64,000 bases of DNA. Source: Rossellomorea vietnamensis (GTDB lineage Bacteria > Bacillota > Bacilli > Bacillales > Bacillaceae_B). Below the pieces are notes generated by a model, which made no database searches, was not told the origin of the DNA, and saw only the letters and a program-made list of their open reading frames with translations. Made by a program: the position numbers and the translations under genes. The stretch covers positions 705,556 through 769,555 of the forward strand of contig NZ_VTEI01000003.1 of NCBI RefSeq assembly GCF_008180415.1. The letters run 5' to 3'. Below are positions 24,369 through 34,479 of this stretch, piece by piece (position 1 is the stretch's first letter; every line of letters begins with the position of its first letter).

Positions 24369-25403
24369 GTGACCATTTTCATAAGGTTGTGGAAGAAAGT
24401 GTCCAAGATGGACTTTAGTGTGATCCTTTTTCTTTCACTTGCTATAGTTCTGTTTGGGACAGTTTCGATTCATTATCTCGAACCCGAAAACTTCCCCACT
24501 CTTTTTGAGGGATTCTGGTGGACGATGACCACATTGACTACTGTCGGATATGGTGATTACTATCCTACGACGGTGCCCGGAAGGCTCCTCGGTGTTTTTC
24601 TATTCATATTTGGCATAGGGATCATCGGGCTTTTGATCAGTAAAATCATGGATGTTCTCGCTACCTATAATACGTTAAAAAGGGAGGGAAAGCTTTTGTT
24701 TAAAAATAAAGAGCATTTTATATATATCGGCTGGTCTTCGAGGACGGAACGGGCTATTAAGGAAGTGCTTGCTCATAAGGGCGATAAGCGAATTGTGTTG
24801 ATTGAGCAGTTGGACAACGACCCATTTACTCATGACCAGGTTCACTTTATAAGCGGAGATGCTTCAGATGAAGAAGTACTGATGAGGGCAAATATTCTGG
24901 AAGCAGACCGGGTGGCTATATTTTCGGACTTAAGTATCTCAAAGCCTGTTCTGGCCGACGGGAAGTCTCTATTGATTGCCTCTGCTGTAGAAGCTTTAGC
25001 AAAGAAGAACAACGCAAATATCCATTCAGTTGTAGAAGTAATGGAAGAGAAGAACATTCCTCTGTTTAACCATATTGATGTAGATGATTTTATCCTTTCG
25101 AATGATTCTGTCTCGCTCCTGATGGCAAAGGCGACTCTGCAGCCGGGAACCACTGGCTTGTTCAGGCAGCTTTTGAGCAAAAAATTCGGGAAAAATATTC
25201 ATGAACTTCTTCCATTAAAAGATTGGCATACCTATAAAGATGCCTCGCATGCCCTGTTTGAAAGTGGAGCGGTCTTAATCGCTGTTAACGAAGACATGGA
25301 TTTCAGCAATGCAGCGGAGAAGAAGCTTGGAAAAGAGGATGTGCTCTACATAATCTGTGATGACCGGGTGTATCAAACCTTATATGCAGGAGCTTCCATA
25401 TAG
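24369..25403 (+). CDS. Potassium channel with RCK/TrkA-N domain (YugO-like)
   Basis: This 344-residue protein is a two-helix potassium channel. Transmembrane helices lie near residues 14-34 and 70-93, with the pore and selectivity filter TTLTTVGYGDYYP between them. A TrkA-N/RCK domain (about 115-240: IYIGWSSRTERAI, IEQLDNDP, FISGDASDEEV) and a C-terminal RCK part follow. It resembles B. subtilis YugO. The GTG at 24369 follows AGGAGGTG at seven bases and is a better start than the ATG at 24339. It is one of only two plus-strand genes left of the origin and stands alone, between tandem array A and a shared terminator with purA. Confidence 0.93.
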   Translation: MTIFIRLWKKVSKMDFSVILFLSLAIVLFGTVSIHYLEPENFPTLFEGFWWTMTTLTTVGYGDYYPTTVPGRLLGVFLFIFGIGIIGLLISKIMDVLATYNTLKREGKLLFKNKEHFIYIGWSSRTERAIKEVLAHKGDKRIVLIEQLDNDPFTHDQVHFISGDASDEEVLMRANILEADRVAIFSDLSISKPVLADGKSLLIASAVEALAKKNNANIHSVVEVMEEKNIPLFNHIDVDDFILSNDSVSLLMAKATLQPGTTGLFRQLLSKKFGKNIHELLPLKDWHTYKDASHALFESGAVLIAVNEDMDFSNAAEKKLGKEDVLYIICDDRVYQTLYAGASI

Positions 25404-25411
25404 AAGCTCCT
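25388..25411 (+). other. Hairpin across the stop codon of the potassium channel gene
   Basis: AGGAGCTTC and GAAGCTCCT form a perfect 9-bp stem with a six-base loop around the stop codon. It has no T run, so it may protect the 3' end rather than terminate. Confidence 0.5.
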
Positions 25412-25422
25412 ATTCAAAAAGC

Positions 25423-25457
25423 AAAAAGCTTGAGGGCTTAGTCCTCAAGCTTTTTTT
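25423..25457. terminator. Bidirectional terminator between the potassium channel gene and purA
   Basis: AAGCTTGAGG pairs with CCTCAAGCTT over a seven-base loop, with a T run on the plus side and an A run on the other, so it can end both convergent genes. Confidence 0.92.
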
Positions 25458-25463
25458 GTATCA

Positions 25464-26753
25464 TCATTTAGCCCAAACGCTTCTCACTACATTGGTTTGA
25501 GAGCGGTCTGGCCCTACAGAGAAAATGGATAAAGGGATGCCTGTCAGCTGGGAAACACGCTCTAGATAGTGGCGTGCGTTCGCAGGCAGGTCGCTTAATG
25601 TTTTACAGCCTGTGATATCTTCCGTCCATCCTGGAAGCTCTTCATACACAGGTTCACACTCAGCAAGGATATTCAGGTTAGCAGGAAACTCATTGATAAC
25701 CTCACCCTTATATTTATAAGCTGTACAAATCTTCAAATTCTCGATTCCCGTAAGGACATCAATTGAGTTAAGCGATAGATCGGTCATTCCGCTTACACGG
25801 CGCGCATGCCTAACCACGACACTGTCGAACCAGCCGACACGGCGTGGACGTCCTGTAGTCGTCCCATACTCACGGCCGACTTCACGGATTTGGTCTCCGA
25901 TTTCATTGTTCAATTCAGTCGGGAAGGGACCGTCTCCAACACGAGTCGTATAAGCCTTGGACACACCCACTACATGAGAGATCTTTGTTGGGCCTACTCC
26001 AGAACCTATAGTCACCCCTCCTGCAACAGGGTTGGAGGACGTAACAAATGGATATGTACCTTGATCGATATCGAGCATGACCCCTTGCGCACCTTCAAAC
26101 AGGACACGGCGGCCTTCATCAAGGGCATCATTCAATACAACAGATGTATCACAAACATATTTTTTTACCTGCTGTCCATATTCATAGTACTCATCCAGGA
26201 TCTCTTCAATTGTAAATCCTTCCGTTTCATAAAAACGTTCCAGCAAACGGTTCTTCTCTTCAAGATTGCGTGTCAGCTTTTCCTCGAAAGATTCATAATC
26301 AAGCAAATCGGCGATCCTGATTCCACTGCGTGCAGCCTTATCCATGTATGCCGGGCCGATTCCTTTTTTCGTAGTTCCGATTTTATTAGCACCTTTGCGC
26401 TCTTCTTCCACTTCATCCAATTTCAAATGATAAGGAAGGATAACATGCGCCCGGTTGCTGATGCGTAAATTTTCCGTTGTAACGTCGCGGTCATGAAGAT
26501 ACTTCAGCTCTTTTACAAGCGCCTTTGGATCAACGACCATTCCGTTGCCGATCACTGATGTTTTCTCTTTATAGAAGATTCCTGATGGAATAAGATGTAG
26601 TTTATAAGTCTCGCCATCAAATTTAATTGTATGGCCTGCGTTATTTCCGCCTTGATATCGTGCAATTACCTCAGCATTTTCTGAAAGGAAGTCGGTAATC
26701 TTTCCTTTTCCTTCGTCTCCCCACTGTGTTCCTACTACTACTACTGAAGACAT
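25464..26753 (-). CDS. purA: Adenylosuccinate synthetase
   Basis: PurA joins IMP and aspartate using GTP, the first committed step to AMP. The 429-residue sequence begins [20 protein letters not shown], with the P-loop-like GDEGKGK, followed by [49 protein letters not shown] and the C-terminal GPDRSQTN. The ATG at 26753 follows GGAGGTG; a longer frame adds three residues. A promoter and a pair of PurBoxes lie upstream, so purine control by PurR is likely, as in B. subtilis. Confidence 0.98.
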   Translation of the reverse strand: MSSVVVVGTQWGDEGKGKITDFLSENAEVIARYQGGNNAGHTIKFDGETYKLHLIPSGIFYKEKTSVIGNGMVVDPKALVKELKYLHDRDVTTENLRISNRAHVILPYHLKLDEVEEERKGANKIGTTKKGIGPAYMDKAARSGIRIADLLDYESFEEKLTRNLEEKNRLLERFYETEGFTIEEILDEYYEYGQQVKKYVCDTSVVLNDALDEGRRVLFEGAQGVMLDIDQGTYPFVTSSNPVAGGVTIGSGVGPTKISHVVGVSKAYTTRVGDGPFPTELNNEIGDQIREVGREYGTTTGRPRRVGWFDSVVVRHARRVSGMTDLSLNSIDVLTGIENLKICTAYKYKGEVINEFPANLNILAECEPVYEELPGWTEDITGCKTLSDLPANARHYLERVSQLTGIPLSIFSVGPDRSQTNVVRSVWAK

Positions 26754-26803
26754 AAATGGCACCTCCGCTAGGGTTAATTATCGTTCTCATATCAAACAAC
26801 CTT

Positions 26804-26833
26804 ATTTTATCAGGTAAAAGAAGGACAAGTCAA
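26804..26833 (-). promoter_or_regulatory. purA promoter
   Basis: TTGACT (complement of 26828-26833) and TAAAAT (complement of 26804-26809) are 18 bases apart and about 50 bases upstream of the purA start. Confidence 0.75.
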
Positions 26834-26835
26834 TG

Positions 26836-26882
26836 AAAACACGAACATTATTTCTATTCATTATTTTATTTGTTCGTAAAAA
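26836..26882. promoter_or_regulatory. Pair of PurBoxes (PurR site) upstream of purA
   Basis: AACACGAACATTA (plus strand) and TTTACGAACAAAT (minus strand, complement of 26868-26880) are convergent copies of the PurBox with its central CGAA, separated by about 17 bases. This is the arrangement PurR uses upstream of B. subtilis pur genes. Confidence 0.7.
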
Positions 26883-26982
26883 TTAATTGCTGTGATTTCA
26901 CTAATTTAGTTTGTGAAGATCCAAGGAAATCTATTAGTCCTATTTTGTTTTTTAATGAATGTTTATAGTTTCTCGCCCTTCT

Positions 26983-27950
26983 GGTGCTCTGGCGATGACC
27001 TTGAGGAACACCTAGAGCCTCTTTCTATTTTTCTGGTGTCTCTCACTCTGTTCTAGAAGGAAACCTGAACTCTTTTTTACTCTTTGGGTGACTCTCGGAA
27101 TGTTTACCAAAGACACCTGAACCCTTTTTTTACTCTCTTGGTGTCTCTCGAAATGTTCACGAAGGACACCTGATCATGCTTTTCCCTCTTCAGGTGTCAC
27201 TCGGGATCCTCACGAAGAACACCTGAACCCTTTTTTCTGTCTTCTGGTGTCTCTCGGGATGCTCACGAAGGACACCAGATCATGTTTTTCCCTCTTCAGG
27301 TGTCACTCGGGATCCTCACGAAGGACACCTGAACCCTTTTTTCTGTCTTCTGGTGTCTCTCGGGATGCTCACGAAGGACACCAGATCATGTTTTTCCCTC
27401 TTCAGGTGTCACTCGGGATCCTCACGAAGGACACCTGAACCCTTTTTTCTGTCTTCTGGTGTCTCTCGAAATATTTACGAAGGACACTTGACTTCGTTTT
27501 TCCCTCTTCTAGTGTCACTCGAGATGCTCTCGAAGGACACCTGATCTTGTTTTTCTCTCTTTTGGTGTCACTCGGGATGTTCACGAAGGACACCTAGTCT
27601 TGTTTTTCACTCTTCAGGTGTCACTCGGGATGTCCATGAGTGACACCTGATCTCGGATTTCTCTCTTCTGGTGTCACTCGAGATGTTCACGAAGGACACC
27701 TAATCTTGTTTTTCTCTCTTTTGGTGTCACTCGAGATGTTCACGAAGGACACCTAGTCTTGTTTTTCACTCTTCAGGTGTCACTCGGGATGTCCATGAGT
27801 GACACCTGATCTCGGATTTCTCTCTTCTGGTGTCACTCGAGATGCTCTCGAAGGACACCAGATCTTGTTTTTCTCTCTTTTGGTGTCACTCGGGGGGCTC
27901 TCGAAGGACACCAGTCCTCCTTTTTCTCTCTTCTCTTGTCTCTTAAAGTG
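26983..27950 (+). repeat. Tandem array B: about eighteen 53-bp units, each with a hairpin
   Basis: GGTGTC recurs at 26983, 27035, 27087 and 27140, then every 53 bases exactly to 27882, with a decayed unit at 27935. Each unit has GGTGTC, a loop with 'actcgggatgctcacgaag', GACACC, and a T-rich spacer. The base pair outside the stem changes in a matched way: CTGGTGTC with GACACCAG in some units, CAGGTGTC with GACACCTG in others. Two units (27617 and 27776) have an 11-bp stem, AGGTGTCACTC with GAGTGACACCT. Part of the array alternates as a 106-bp dimer. It has no coding potential and occupies the purA-dnaC spacer. Confidence 0.95.
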
Positions 27951-28003
27951 ACTTTTAAGAAAGTCTGAAACCAGCTATCTTACCGCTTTTGTTTCCATAC
28001 AAC

Positions 28004-28035
28004 AAAAAAGAGCCCAGGGAAAATCCCTCGACTCT
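28004..28035 (-). terminator. Terminator of dnaC
   Basis: On the minus strand GAGTCGAGGG pairs imperfectly with CCCTGGGCTC, followed by TTTTTTG, immediately after the stop codon. Confidence 0.8.
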
Positions 28036-29400
28036 TTATGCACCAGGCGGAACACCTGCGTCATCATACCTTCTTTCCAGGTTGACGAATTTATTATATT
28101 CTTTCACAAAGGCAAGAGATACGGTACCGACCGGGCCGTTACGCTGCTTGGCGATAATGATTTCTATGATGTTCTTATTCTCTGATTCTTTATCATAGTA
28201 GTCATCACGATATAAGAAGGCCACGATATCGGCATCCTGCTCGATACTTCCGGATTCACGGATATCCGACATCATCGGACGCTTATCTTGACGCTGCTCC
28301 ACTCCACGGGAAAGCTGGGACAAGGCAATGACGGGAACTTCAAGCTCACGTGCCAGCCCTTTCAGCTCACGGGAGATTTCTGATACTTCTTGCTGGCGGT
28401 TTTCGCCGGAACGTCCGCTTCCCTGGATCAGCTGCAAGTAGTCGATCAGAACCATTCCAAGGCCCTGCTCCTGCTTAAGGCGGCGGCATTTGGAACGAAT
28501 TTCACCAATTTTAATACCAGGGGTGTCATCGATGTAAATCCCAGCATTCGAAAGGCTTCCCATGGCCATCGTCAGTTTACGCCAATCTTCATCTGTCAGC
28601 GATCCTGTACGAAGGTTCTGGGCGTTGATATTGCCTTCTGCGCACAGCATACGCATGACAAGCTGCTCGGCCCCCATCTCCAAACTGAAGATCGCGACAT
28701 TTTCATCCGTTTTCACGGCAACATTCTGCGCTATATTAAGAGCGAAGGCTGTTTTACCAACGGAAGGACGTGCTGCAACGATGATCAGGTCATTTCGCTG
28801 GAAACCTGCCGTCATTTCGTCAAGATCGGCGAAGCCGGTAGGGATGCCCGTTACATCTTCAGTACGATTATGAAGGAGTTCGATATTGTCGTAGGCTTTT
28901 ACTAGTACATCTTTGATATCATGAAACGCACCGGCATTTTTCCGCTGCGCGACTTCCATGATGTTTTTTTCGGCTTCACTTAGAAGGGCATCGACTTCGT
29001 CCTCACGAGAGTATCCATCCTGAGCAATGGTTGTTGCTGTCCGGATGAGCCTTCTGAGCAATGACTTTTCTTCAACGATCTTGGCATAGTATTCGATATT
29101 GGCAGCAGTAGGAACCGAGCCGGCCAATTCACTCAAATAAGATACTCCGCCGACATCTTCCAGTTCTTTCATGGCTGAAAGCTCTTCTGTAACTGTAATC
29201 AAATCGACAGCTTTCCCTTTGTCACTCAGATTCAGCATCACGTTGAATATCTTCTGATGCGAACTGCGGTAGAAATCCTCAGGAATGAGTGATTCAGACG
29301 CCTGGGTCAGTGTGCTCGGCTCCAGGAAAATGGCCCCCAGGACTGCCTGCTCAGCTTCTATATTTTGTGGTGGTACATGATTGGACATTATTTCGTTCAT
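28036..29400 (-). CDS. dnaC: Replicative DNA helicase (DnaB-type)
   Basis: This is the hexameric 5'-3' replicative helicase, called DnaC in B. subtilis and DnaB in E. coli. The N-terminal domain begins NHVPPQNIEAEQAVLGAIFL. The RecA-like domain has Walker A in VAARPSVGKTAFALN, GAEQLVMRML, the Walker B region LGMVLIDYLQLIQG, and RELKGLARELEVPVIALSQLSRGVEQR. The 454-residue length is typical. The ATG at 29400 lies 11 bases after GGAGG. Bacillus order normally runs rplI then dnaC, as here, but a terminator and an inverted-repeat element now lie between them. Confidence 0.98.
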   Translation of the reverse strand: MNEIMSNHVPPQNIEAEQAVLGAIFLEPSTLTQASESLIPEDFYRSSHQKIFNVMLNLSDKGKAVDLITVTEELSAMKELEDVGGVSYLSELAGSVPTAANIEYYAKIVEEKSLLRRLIRTATTIAQDGYSREDEVDALLSEAEKNIMEVAQRKNAGAFHDIKDVLVKAYDNIELLHNRTEDVTGIPTGFADLDEMTAGFQRNDLIIVAARPSVGKTAFALNIAQNVAVKTDENVAIFSLEMGAEQLVMRMLCAEGNINAQNLRTGSLTDEDWRKLTMAMGSLSNAGIYIDDTPGIKIGEIRSKCRRLKQEQGLGMVLIDYLQLIQGSGRSGENRQQEVSEISRELKGLARELEVPVIALSQLSRGVEQRQDKRPMMSDIRESGSIEQDADIVAFLYRDDYYDKESENKNIIEIIIAKQRNGPVGTVSLAFVKEYNKFVNLERRYDDAGVPPGA

Positions 29401-29443
29401 ATAGTGTAAAACCTCCAGAGAGAAGGATTTTTTTCAATAGAAA

Positions 29444-29613
29444 AGACTGTTCTCGCATAGATTGTTGCTTTCGGAAAAATCCCAGGAGCTGGGTTTTCCT
29501 CCCGGATAATAAGGGATTTCTCTCTAATCGAGAAAAGCAGCTCTTTTTTTTCATAATTACCAGGTTATTAAGGTGAATTATGATTGGCAGCAACAAAGTT
29601 TCCGAAAAGAGCC
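29444..29613 (+). repeat. Terminal-inverted-repeat element, copy 3
   Basis: Left end AGACTGTTCTCGCATAGATTG, core with CCCGGATAATAAGG and TTCTCTCTAATCG, right end AGCAACAAAGTTTCCGAAAA plus GAGCC. It lies in the 306-base dnaC-rplI spacer, 40 bases upstream of dnaC. Confidence 0.85.
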
Positions 29614-29616
29614 ATA

Positions 29617-29653
29617 GAAAAAATGTGATCGGCATAACCTACCAGATCACATT
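29617..29653 (-). terminator. Terminator of rplI
   Basis: On the minus strand AATGTGATC pairs with GATCACATT, followed by TTTTTC; it ends the yybS-gdpP-rplI transcript. Confidence 0.85.
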
Positions 29654-29706
29654 TATATAAGTCTATTCTATTTTAACACGTTTTTCGGTAAAATCGATTT
29701 CCAATA

Positions 29707-30156
29707 TTAGTTTTCTTCCGTAACATGTACCTTCAAAGTGGCAGTTACATCTTGATGAAGTTTAACCGGTACATTGGTAAAGCCTAATGAGCGGATGGCA
29801 TCGTTCATTTCGATTTTGCGTTTGTCCACTTTTATTTTATGTGTTTTTTTCAGCTGATCCGCAATCTGTTTGCTTGTGATTGAGCCGAAGAGACGGCCGC
29901 CTTCACCGGATTTGGCTGTCATTTCCACAGTGAGTTCTTCCAATATTGCTTTCAATTTCTTTGCGTCTTCCAGCTCTTCCTGGGCTTGTTTCTTTTCTTT
30001 ATTTTTCTGGCCCTCCAACTGGCTCACACTGGAGTTTGTTGCTTCTACAGCTAGTCCTTGCTTGATAAGGAAGTTGTGTGCATATCCATCTGCCACATTC
30101 TTCACTTCACCTTTTTTACCTTTTCCTTTAACATCTTTAAGAAAAATTACTTTCAT
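29707..30156 (-). CDS. rplI: Ribosomal protein L9
   Basis: L9 is an elongated protein of the large subunit that binds 23S rRNA. The N-terminal domain has the signature [30 protein letters not shown], joined by a long charged helix to a C-terminal domain with [17 protein letters not shown]. The length, 149 residues, is standard. It overlaps the end of gdpP by 4 bases, so translation is coupled. Confidence 0.98.
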   Translation of the reverse strand: MKVIFLKDVKGKGKKGEVKNVADGYAHNFLIKQGLAVEATNSSVSQLEGQKNKEKKQAQEELEDAKKLKAILEELTVEMTAKSGEGGRLFGSITSKQIADQLKKTHKIKVDKRKIEMNDAIRSLGFTNVPVKLHQDVTATLKVHVTEEN

Positions 30157-32126
30157 GATTCTTTTCCCCCTTCAAAGTATTCATCCAATGCCGCTTTCAG
30201 GCTGCTTTCAGCTTCACCCACCGTGACGCCGGGAATTTGTGTAGCCGCATTGGTTAGATGTCCTCCGCCTTGGAGGCTTTCCATAATGATTTGAACGTTC
30301 ACTTCACCAAGAGAGCGTGCACTGATTCCAACAAGGTCATCCGTTCTTTTTGAAAGAACAAAAGAAGCTACGACGCCATCCATCGTCAGAAGTGTATCTG
30401 CAGCTTGGGCAATCAGAACAGGATCATAGATGATATCCTCTTCACCCTTCGCAATCGCTACTCCATCGTAATAGAAGTCAACCGTTTCAATCAATCGGGA
30501 ACGCTTGATATACGTTTCCACGTCTTCTTTCAGGAACTTTTGGACCAGGACAGTATCTGCGCCTTGTCCCCGAAGATAAGAGGCAGCATCGAACGTCCTG
30601 GACCCTGTCCTCAGGGTGAAGCTTTTTGTATCGACTATGATGCCGGCCAAAAGAGCTGTGGCTTCCATCATAGATATTTTCTCGTGCTTCGGCTGGTATT
30701 CCAGCAGCTCTGTTACAAGCTCTGCTGTAGAGGAGGCGTACGGTTCCATATAAACAAGCAAAGGATTCTTAATAAAATCTTCACCGCGGCGATGATGGTC
30801 AATGATAACAACTCGTTCAGCCCTCTGCAAAAGCCTTTCCTCAATAACTAGCGATGGTTTATGGGTATCCACCACCACAAGCAGTGTATCGTCAGTCATA
30901 AGGTCCAAAGCAGCTTCGGGAGTGATGAACTTGGAATGCAGGTCAGGGTTCGATTTAATTTCGTTCATCATTCGTTTTACACCATTGTCAATCTCATTGA
31001 AATTAACGACCACATATCCTTCTTTCTGGTTCATCTGCGCCACTTTACGGACTCCTATGGCAGCTCCTATCGCATCCATATCAGGCATCCTGTGGCCCAT
31101 GACGATGACTTTGTCGCTTTCCACCATCAGTTCCTTCAGAGCGTGGGAAATCACGCGGGCACGGACCCGGGTCCGTTTTTCCATCGGATTTGTCTTTCCT
31201 CCATAGAACTTCACTTTTCCATTAGGCTGCTTGATGGCCACCTGGTCACCCCCCCGCCCAAGAGCAAGATCAAGGCTGGACTGCGCAAGGGAGCCTAGTT
31301 CAGGAAGGGTCGATACCCCGGTCCCCACACCAAGGCTCAGAGTAAGCGGAACATTCTGCTTGGAGGTTGTATCCCTGACATCATCGAGAATCGAGAATTT
31401 ATCCTTCTCTAATTGCTGAAGAATCTTCTCGTTAAAAACAGCTATAAACCTCTCTGAGGAAATCCGCTTCAAGAGCACACCGGAATCCTTGGCCCACTTA
31501 TTTAAGATGGAGGTGACCATGCTGTTTAAACTGCTTCGCGTTTGATCATCCATTCCTTGCGTAAGTTCATCATAATTATCCAGGAATATGATAGCAATGG
31601 CTGTTCTCTCTTCTTCATACTGCTTCTCGATCTCCGTTTGTTCTGTTACATCAAAGAAATAGAGGAGCCTTTCCTCTAACTTTAAAATAACGCGGAATTT
31701 TCGTTCATTCAACGTCACGACTTCGGTGTCCACTTCCTGCTTGATCAATGGCACCACTGAATCGGCCACATCGTAAAGCGAACGTCCCACCAATGTATCT
31801 TCATTGAAACAGGAAGCCATGAATGGATTCGTCCACTCAATATAGTAATCATCATTAATGAGCATGATTCCAATCGGCATTTCCATTAAAGCCTCTTCAC
31901 CCACTCTTTTTAAACGGTAGGAGAGGGTAGAAATATATTCTTCTGTTGATTGATAAGTTTTCTTTTCATAATAAAACGCAATATAAAATACGGCGGCCAG
32001 CAGGAAAAACCCGGCAAGGGCAATCCACCAGTTATAGAAGGCCACTGCTGCTAGGACCAAGACCGAAATGGCTGCCAGCCCATACAGTGGATACCTGACC
32101 AATCGTTTTTTATAGTTAGATGGCAT
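30153..32126 (-). CDS. gdpP: GdpP cyclic-di-AMP phosphodiesterase
   Basis: GdpP (YybT) degrades c-di-AMP to pApA and so sets levels of this second messenger for potassium and cell-wall homeostasis. Two transmembrane helices occupy residues 10-50. A PAS domain follows (about 85-150, [16 protein letters not shown]), then a degenerate GGDEF domain and the DHH/DHHA1 phosphodiesterase with [23 protein letters not shown] and VIDHHRRG, and GGGHLTNAA near the end. At 657 residues it matches the family. It lies between yybS and rplI in the conserved order. Confidence 0.97.
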   Translation of the reverse strand: MPSNYKKRLVRYPLYGLAAISVLVLAAVAFYNWWIALAGFFLLAAVFYIAFYYEKKTYQSTEEYISTLSYRLKRVGEEALMEMPIGIMLINDDYYIEWTNPFMASCFNEDTLVGRSLYDVADSVVPLIKQEVDTEVVTLNERKFRVILKLEERLLYFFDVTEQTEIEKQYEEERTAIAIIFLDNYDELTQGMDDQTRSSLNSMVTSILNKWAKDSGVLLKRISSERFIAVFNEKILQQLEKDKFSILDDVRDTTSKQNVPLTLSLGVGTGVSTLPELGSLAQSSLDLALGRGGDQVAIKQPNGKVKFYGGKTNPMEKRTRVRARVISHALKELMVESDKVIVMGHRMPDMDAIGAAIGVRKVAQMNQKEGYVVVNFNEIDNGVKRMMNEIKSNPDLHSKFITPEAALDLMTDDTLLVVVDTHKPSLVIEERLLQRAERVVIIDHHRRGEDFIKNPLLVYMEPYASSTAELVTELLEYQPKHEKISMMEATALLAGIIVDTKSFTLRTGSRTFDAASYLRGQGADTVLVQKFLKEDVETYIKRSRLIETVDFYYDGVAIAKGEEDIIYDPVLIAQAADTLLTMDGVVASFVLSKRTDDLVGISARSLGEVNVQIIMESLQGGGHLTNAATQIPGVTVGEAESSLKAALDEYFEGGKES

Positions 32127-32157
32127 GATTTCAGCTCCTCAAATAAGAATACTAACC

Positions 32158-33093
32158 TTATGACTTACGTTGAAGGCGCTGTCTAAGATCAAATCCTAAA
32201 TCAATTATACCTAAAATCCTTACAAACTCATAAAGCGGAAAGGCTAAAACTGTAATTAAAATCACTAGTCCCTTTGGCCAATTCTTTAAGTGGGCAAAGA
32301 AATAAATGAACGAAAGACCCTGGACAACCAGCAGGAGCTGCAGCACATAAAAAAGATTGAACAGTGCCCAGTGAAGATATGTACCCACCTCAGGCCTTAC
32401 AGTAATCATCAGAATCAATGTAATTAAATAATACCATACAATGCTTTGCGGAAGCTTCCAATTTCTGAAAGGCGGAAAATTGGCTGTATGAATTCCGATT
32501 TTTCTTAACAGAGGAAAATTCACACTCATGATAATGAGCATCACAGCTAAAGAAGATGTCAAAAAGAAGGATGGAATCAAAATCTCAAACAGTTCCATTG
32601 AGGAACGAATATCCTCCATTTTCCCTGAAGGAAGCGGCTGCCCCATTTCTTCCGCCTTCTGAAAGGCATCGATTAAAATCTTTTTAAACGAATCTATGAA
32701 CTCTCGGATCAGGTTCATATCCAGCAACAGTATGGATACAATATATTCAATTACGCTACTGACCAAAAAGACAAAGCTGGATACAAGATAAATCATCATT
32801 TTAGATTTTTGGTTTTTCAGCATCCATCCGATAATGATACCCACAGTCCCAAAGGAGAGCGTTAAGGGCAAGGTGATTAAGAATGCTCCTGCCAATAAAG
32901 AAATAAAGACAGCAGCAGCAAGCATTACCAGTGCAGGCTTTAGCCCATGCTTCTCACTATAAATGATATATGGAAGCACCAGAAAGAATGGTGTAATTAT
33001 GTTAAGGACAGGCACATAAACAGTCAATAACAATAAAACCGTATAGATGGCGAGCAGTAATGCTCCTTCCGTAAGTGTACGGGCATTTTTCAC
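32158..33093 (-). CDS. yybS: YybS family membrane protein (DUF2232)
   Basis: This 311-residue protein has about eight hydrophobic segments and starts VKNARTLTEGALLLAIYTVL, the DUF2232/YybS pattern. The family resembles membrane components of transporters, but its function is unknown. The GTG at 33093 follows GGGGTG and is preferred to longer frames. It precedes gdpP by 31 bases and is probably co-transcribed with gdpP and rplI. Confidence 0.88.
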   Translation of the reverse strand: MKNARTLTEGALLLAIYTVLLLLTVYVPVLNIITPFFLVLPYIIYSEKHGLKPALVMLAAAVFISLLAGAFLITLPLTLSFGTVGIIIGWMLKNQKSKMMIYLVSSFVFLVSSVIEYIVSILLLDMNLIREFIDSFKKILIDAFQKAEEMGQPLPSGKMEDIRSSMELFEILIPSFFLTSSLAVMLIIMSVNFPLLRKIGIHTANFPPFRNWKLPQSIVWYYLITLILMITVRPEVGTYLHWALFNLFYVLQLLLVVQGLSFIYFFAHLKNWPKGLVILITVLAFPLYEFVRILGIIDLGFDLRQRLQRKS

Positions 33094-33351
33094 TTGGACA
33101 CCCCACAATCAAAAATCTAAAGCAGAAGCGTTGCTCCTCAGAGTAACTTTCTTTTTTAGCACGAAGCAAACACCACTAATTTTATCGGTATTTGCTTACA
33201 GATTCAATTCATTGCTTTCAAATGAAATCAGATTCAATTCACAGTTGCAAAGCGGCTTTCTCAAATGCTGCCAATGGAATTGCCTTCTCATCAGTATAGC
33301 TAATTATTATTGCTTACAAACCTTGAGAAAACCGCTTTGGATTTATTTCAA

Positions 33352-33536
33352 GAGGCTGTTTTCCAATAAATTGCTGCTTTAGGGAAAATTCCAAAAGCCA
33401 GATTTCCCCCGGATACTAAGGCTTTCCTCTCTAATTGGAGGGTGTAGCTCTTTTCTTTTATGATTATTTTGTGATGATTTATGCGGTATCTGCGCATTTC
33501 ATGATAAATAGCCGTAAAGTTTACCAAAAGAGCCTT
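33352..33536 (+). repeat. Terminal-inverted-repeat element, copy 4
   Basis: Left end GAGGCTGTTTTCCAATAAATT, core CCCCCGGATACTAAGGC and TAGCTCTTTTCTTTT, right end AAAGTTTACCAAAAGAGCCT. It lies between yybS and the rpsR terminator. Confidence 0.8.
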
Positions 33537-33546
33537 TTAAGAAGAT

Positions 33547-33583
33547 AAAAAAGGAACAGCAGAAGTAATCCTGCTGTTCCTTT
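33547..33583 (-). terminator. Terminator of the rpsF-ssb-rpsR operon
   Basis: On the minus strand AAAGGAACAGCAG pairs with CTGCTGTTCCTTT, followed by a T run. Confidence 0.92.
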
Positions 33584-33591
33584 GGTTTGAA

Positions 33592-33825
33592 TTATTCACC
33601 TACAACGTATGGAAGTAAAGCCATAGTACGTGAGCGTTTAATTGCACGAGTAAGTCTGCGTTGATATTTAGCGCTAGTTCCTGTCACACGACGTGGAAGG
33701 ATTTTTCCGCGCTCAGAGATAAATTTTTTCAAAAGATCTACATCTTTATAGTCGATGTGTGTGATTCCGTTTGAAGTGAAGTAACACACTTTACGACGTC
33801 TTTTTCCGCCTCTGCGCATTGCCAT
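33592..33825 (-). CDS. rpsR: Ribosomal protein S18
   Basis: S18 binds the 30S platform together with S6. The 77-residue sequence has [23 protein letters not shown] and [27 protein letters not shown], both highly conserved. It is third in the rpsF-ssb-rpsR operon. Confidence 0.98.
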   Translation of the reverse strand: MAMRRGGKRRRKVCYFTSNGITHIDYKDVDLLKKFISERGKILPRRVTGTSAKYQRRLTRAIKRSRTMALLPYVVGE

Positions 33826-33874
33826 TACAAATCGCCTCCTTGCTTATTATTTTCATTGCTTCATATATTGAAAT

Positions 33875-34402
33875 TTAGAATGGAAGATCGTCATCCGAAA
33901 TGTCGATCGGCTGACCGTCATTTGAGAATGGGTCATTATCCACACGCGTATAGTTCTGGTTGTTATTATTGCGCTGATTCTGATCTTGACCATATGAATA
34001 GTCCTGCTGCTGTTTCTGACCGCCGCCATAATTGCTGCCGCCTCGTTCACCTTGATAGCCGGAACCGCCGCCTTGGCTTGAGTTCTTAGGTTCTAGGAAT
34101 TGAACCGATTCAGCAACGACTTCAGTCATGAAGACACGCTTGCCATCCTGTCCCTCGAAATTACGAGTTTGGATTCGGCCGTCAACACCGGCAAGGCTTC
34201 CTTTTTTCAAGAAGTTTGCCACGTTTTCGGCAGGACGACGCCATACAACGCAATTAATAAAGTCCGCTTCACGTTCACCCTGCTGATTCGTAAAAGTACG
34301 ATTCACTGCAAGTGTAAATGTAGCCACGGGCACCCCGTTAGGAGTATATTTCAATTCTGGATCCTTAGTTAATCGACCCACTAGTATTACTCGGTTCATC
34401 AT
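33875..34402 (-). CDS. ssb: Single-stranded DNA-binding protein
   Basis: SSB coats single-stranded DNA and recruits replication and repair proteins. The OB fold runs from [20 protein letters not shown] to about residue 110. A glycine/asparagine/glutamine-rich linker follows, and the acidic tip ISDDDLPF is the protein-interaction tail. ATG codons at 34402 and 34399 are both possible after AAGGGG; the product is about 174-175 residues, similar to B. subtilis SsbA. Confidence 0.98.
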   Translation of the reverse strand: MMNRVILVGRLTKDPELKYTPNGVPVATFTLAVNRTFTNQQGEREADFINCVVWRRPAENVANFLKKGSLAGVDGRIQTRNFEGQDGKRVFMTEVVAESVQFLEPKNSSQGGGSGYQGERGGSNYGGGQKQQQDYSYGQDQNQRNNNNQNYTRVDNDPFSNDGQPIDISDDDLPF

Positions 34403-34429
34403 CAGAATCAACCCCTTCCTTCTAACGAT

Positions 34430-34445
34430 TGTTTCACGTGAAACA
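34430..34445. promoter_or_regulatory. parS centromere site between rpsF and ssb
   Basis: TGTTTCACGTGAAACA is a perfect parS palindrome in the 77-base rpsF-ssb spacer. Confidence 0.95.
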
Positions 34446-34479
34446 AGTCAGAAGCATTCGTTTTCAGAAAACGTTTGGA

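Larger units (their letters stand above)
33094..33591. other. Spacer between rpsR and yybS
   Basis: The 498-base spacer contains a 17-bp inverted repeat (33248-33264 with 33323-33339), one terminal-inverted-repeat element and the rpsR terminator. In B. subtilis this interval holds other genes; none is present here. Confidence 0.7.

Noticed and set aside
27247..27593. Repeated 63-codon frames in array B on both strands
   Set aside because: Same explanation: repetition of the tandem units, with no initiation signals.
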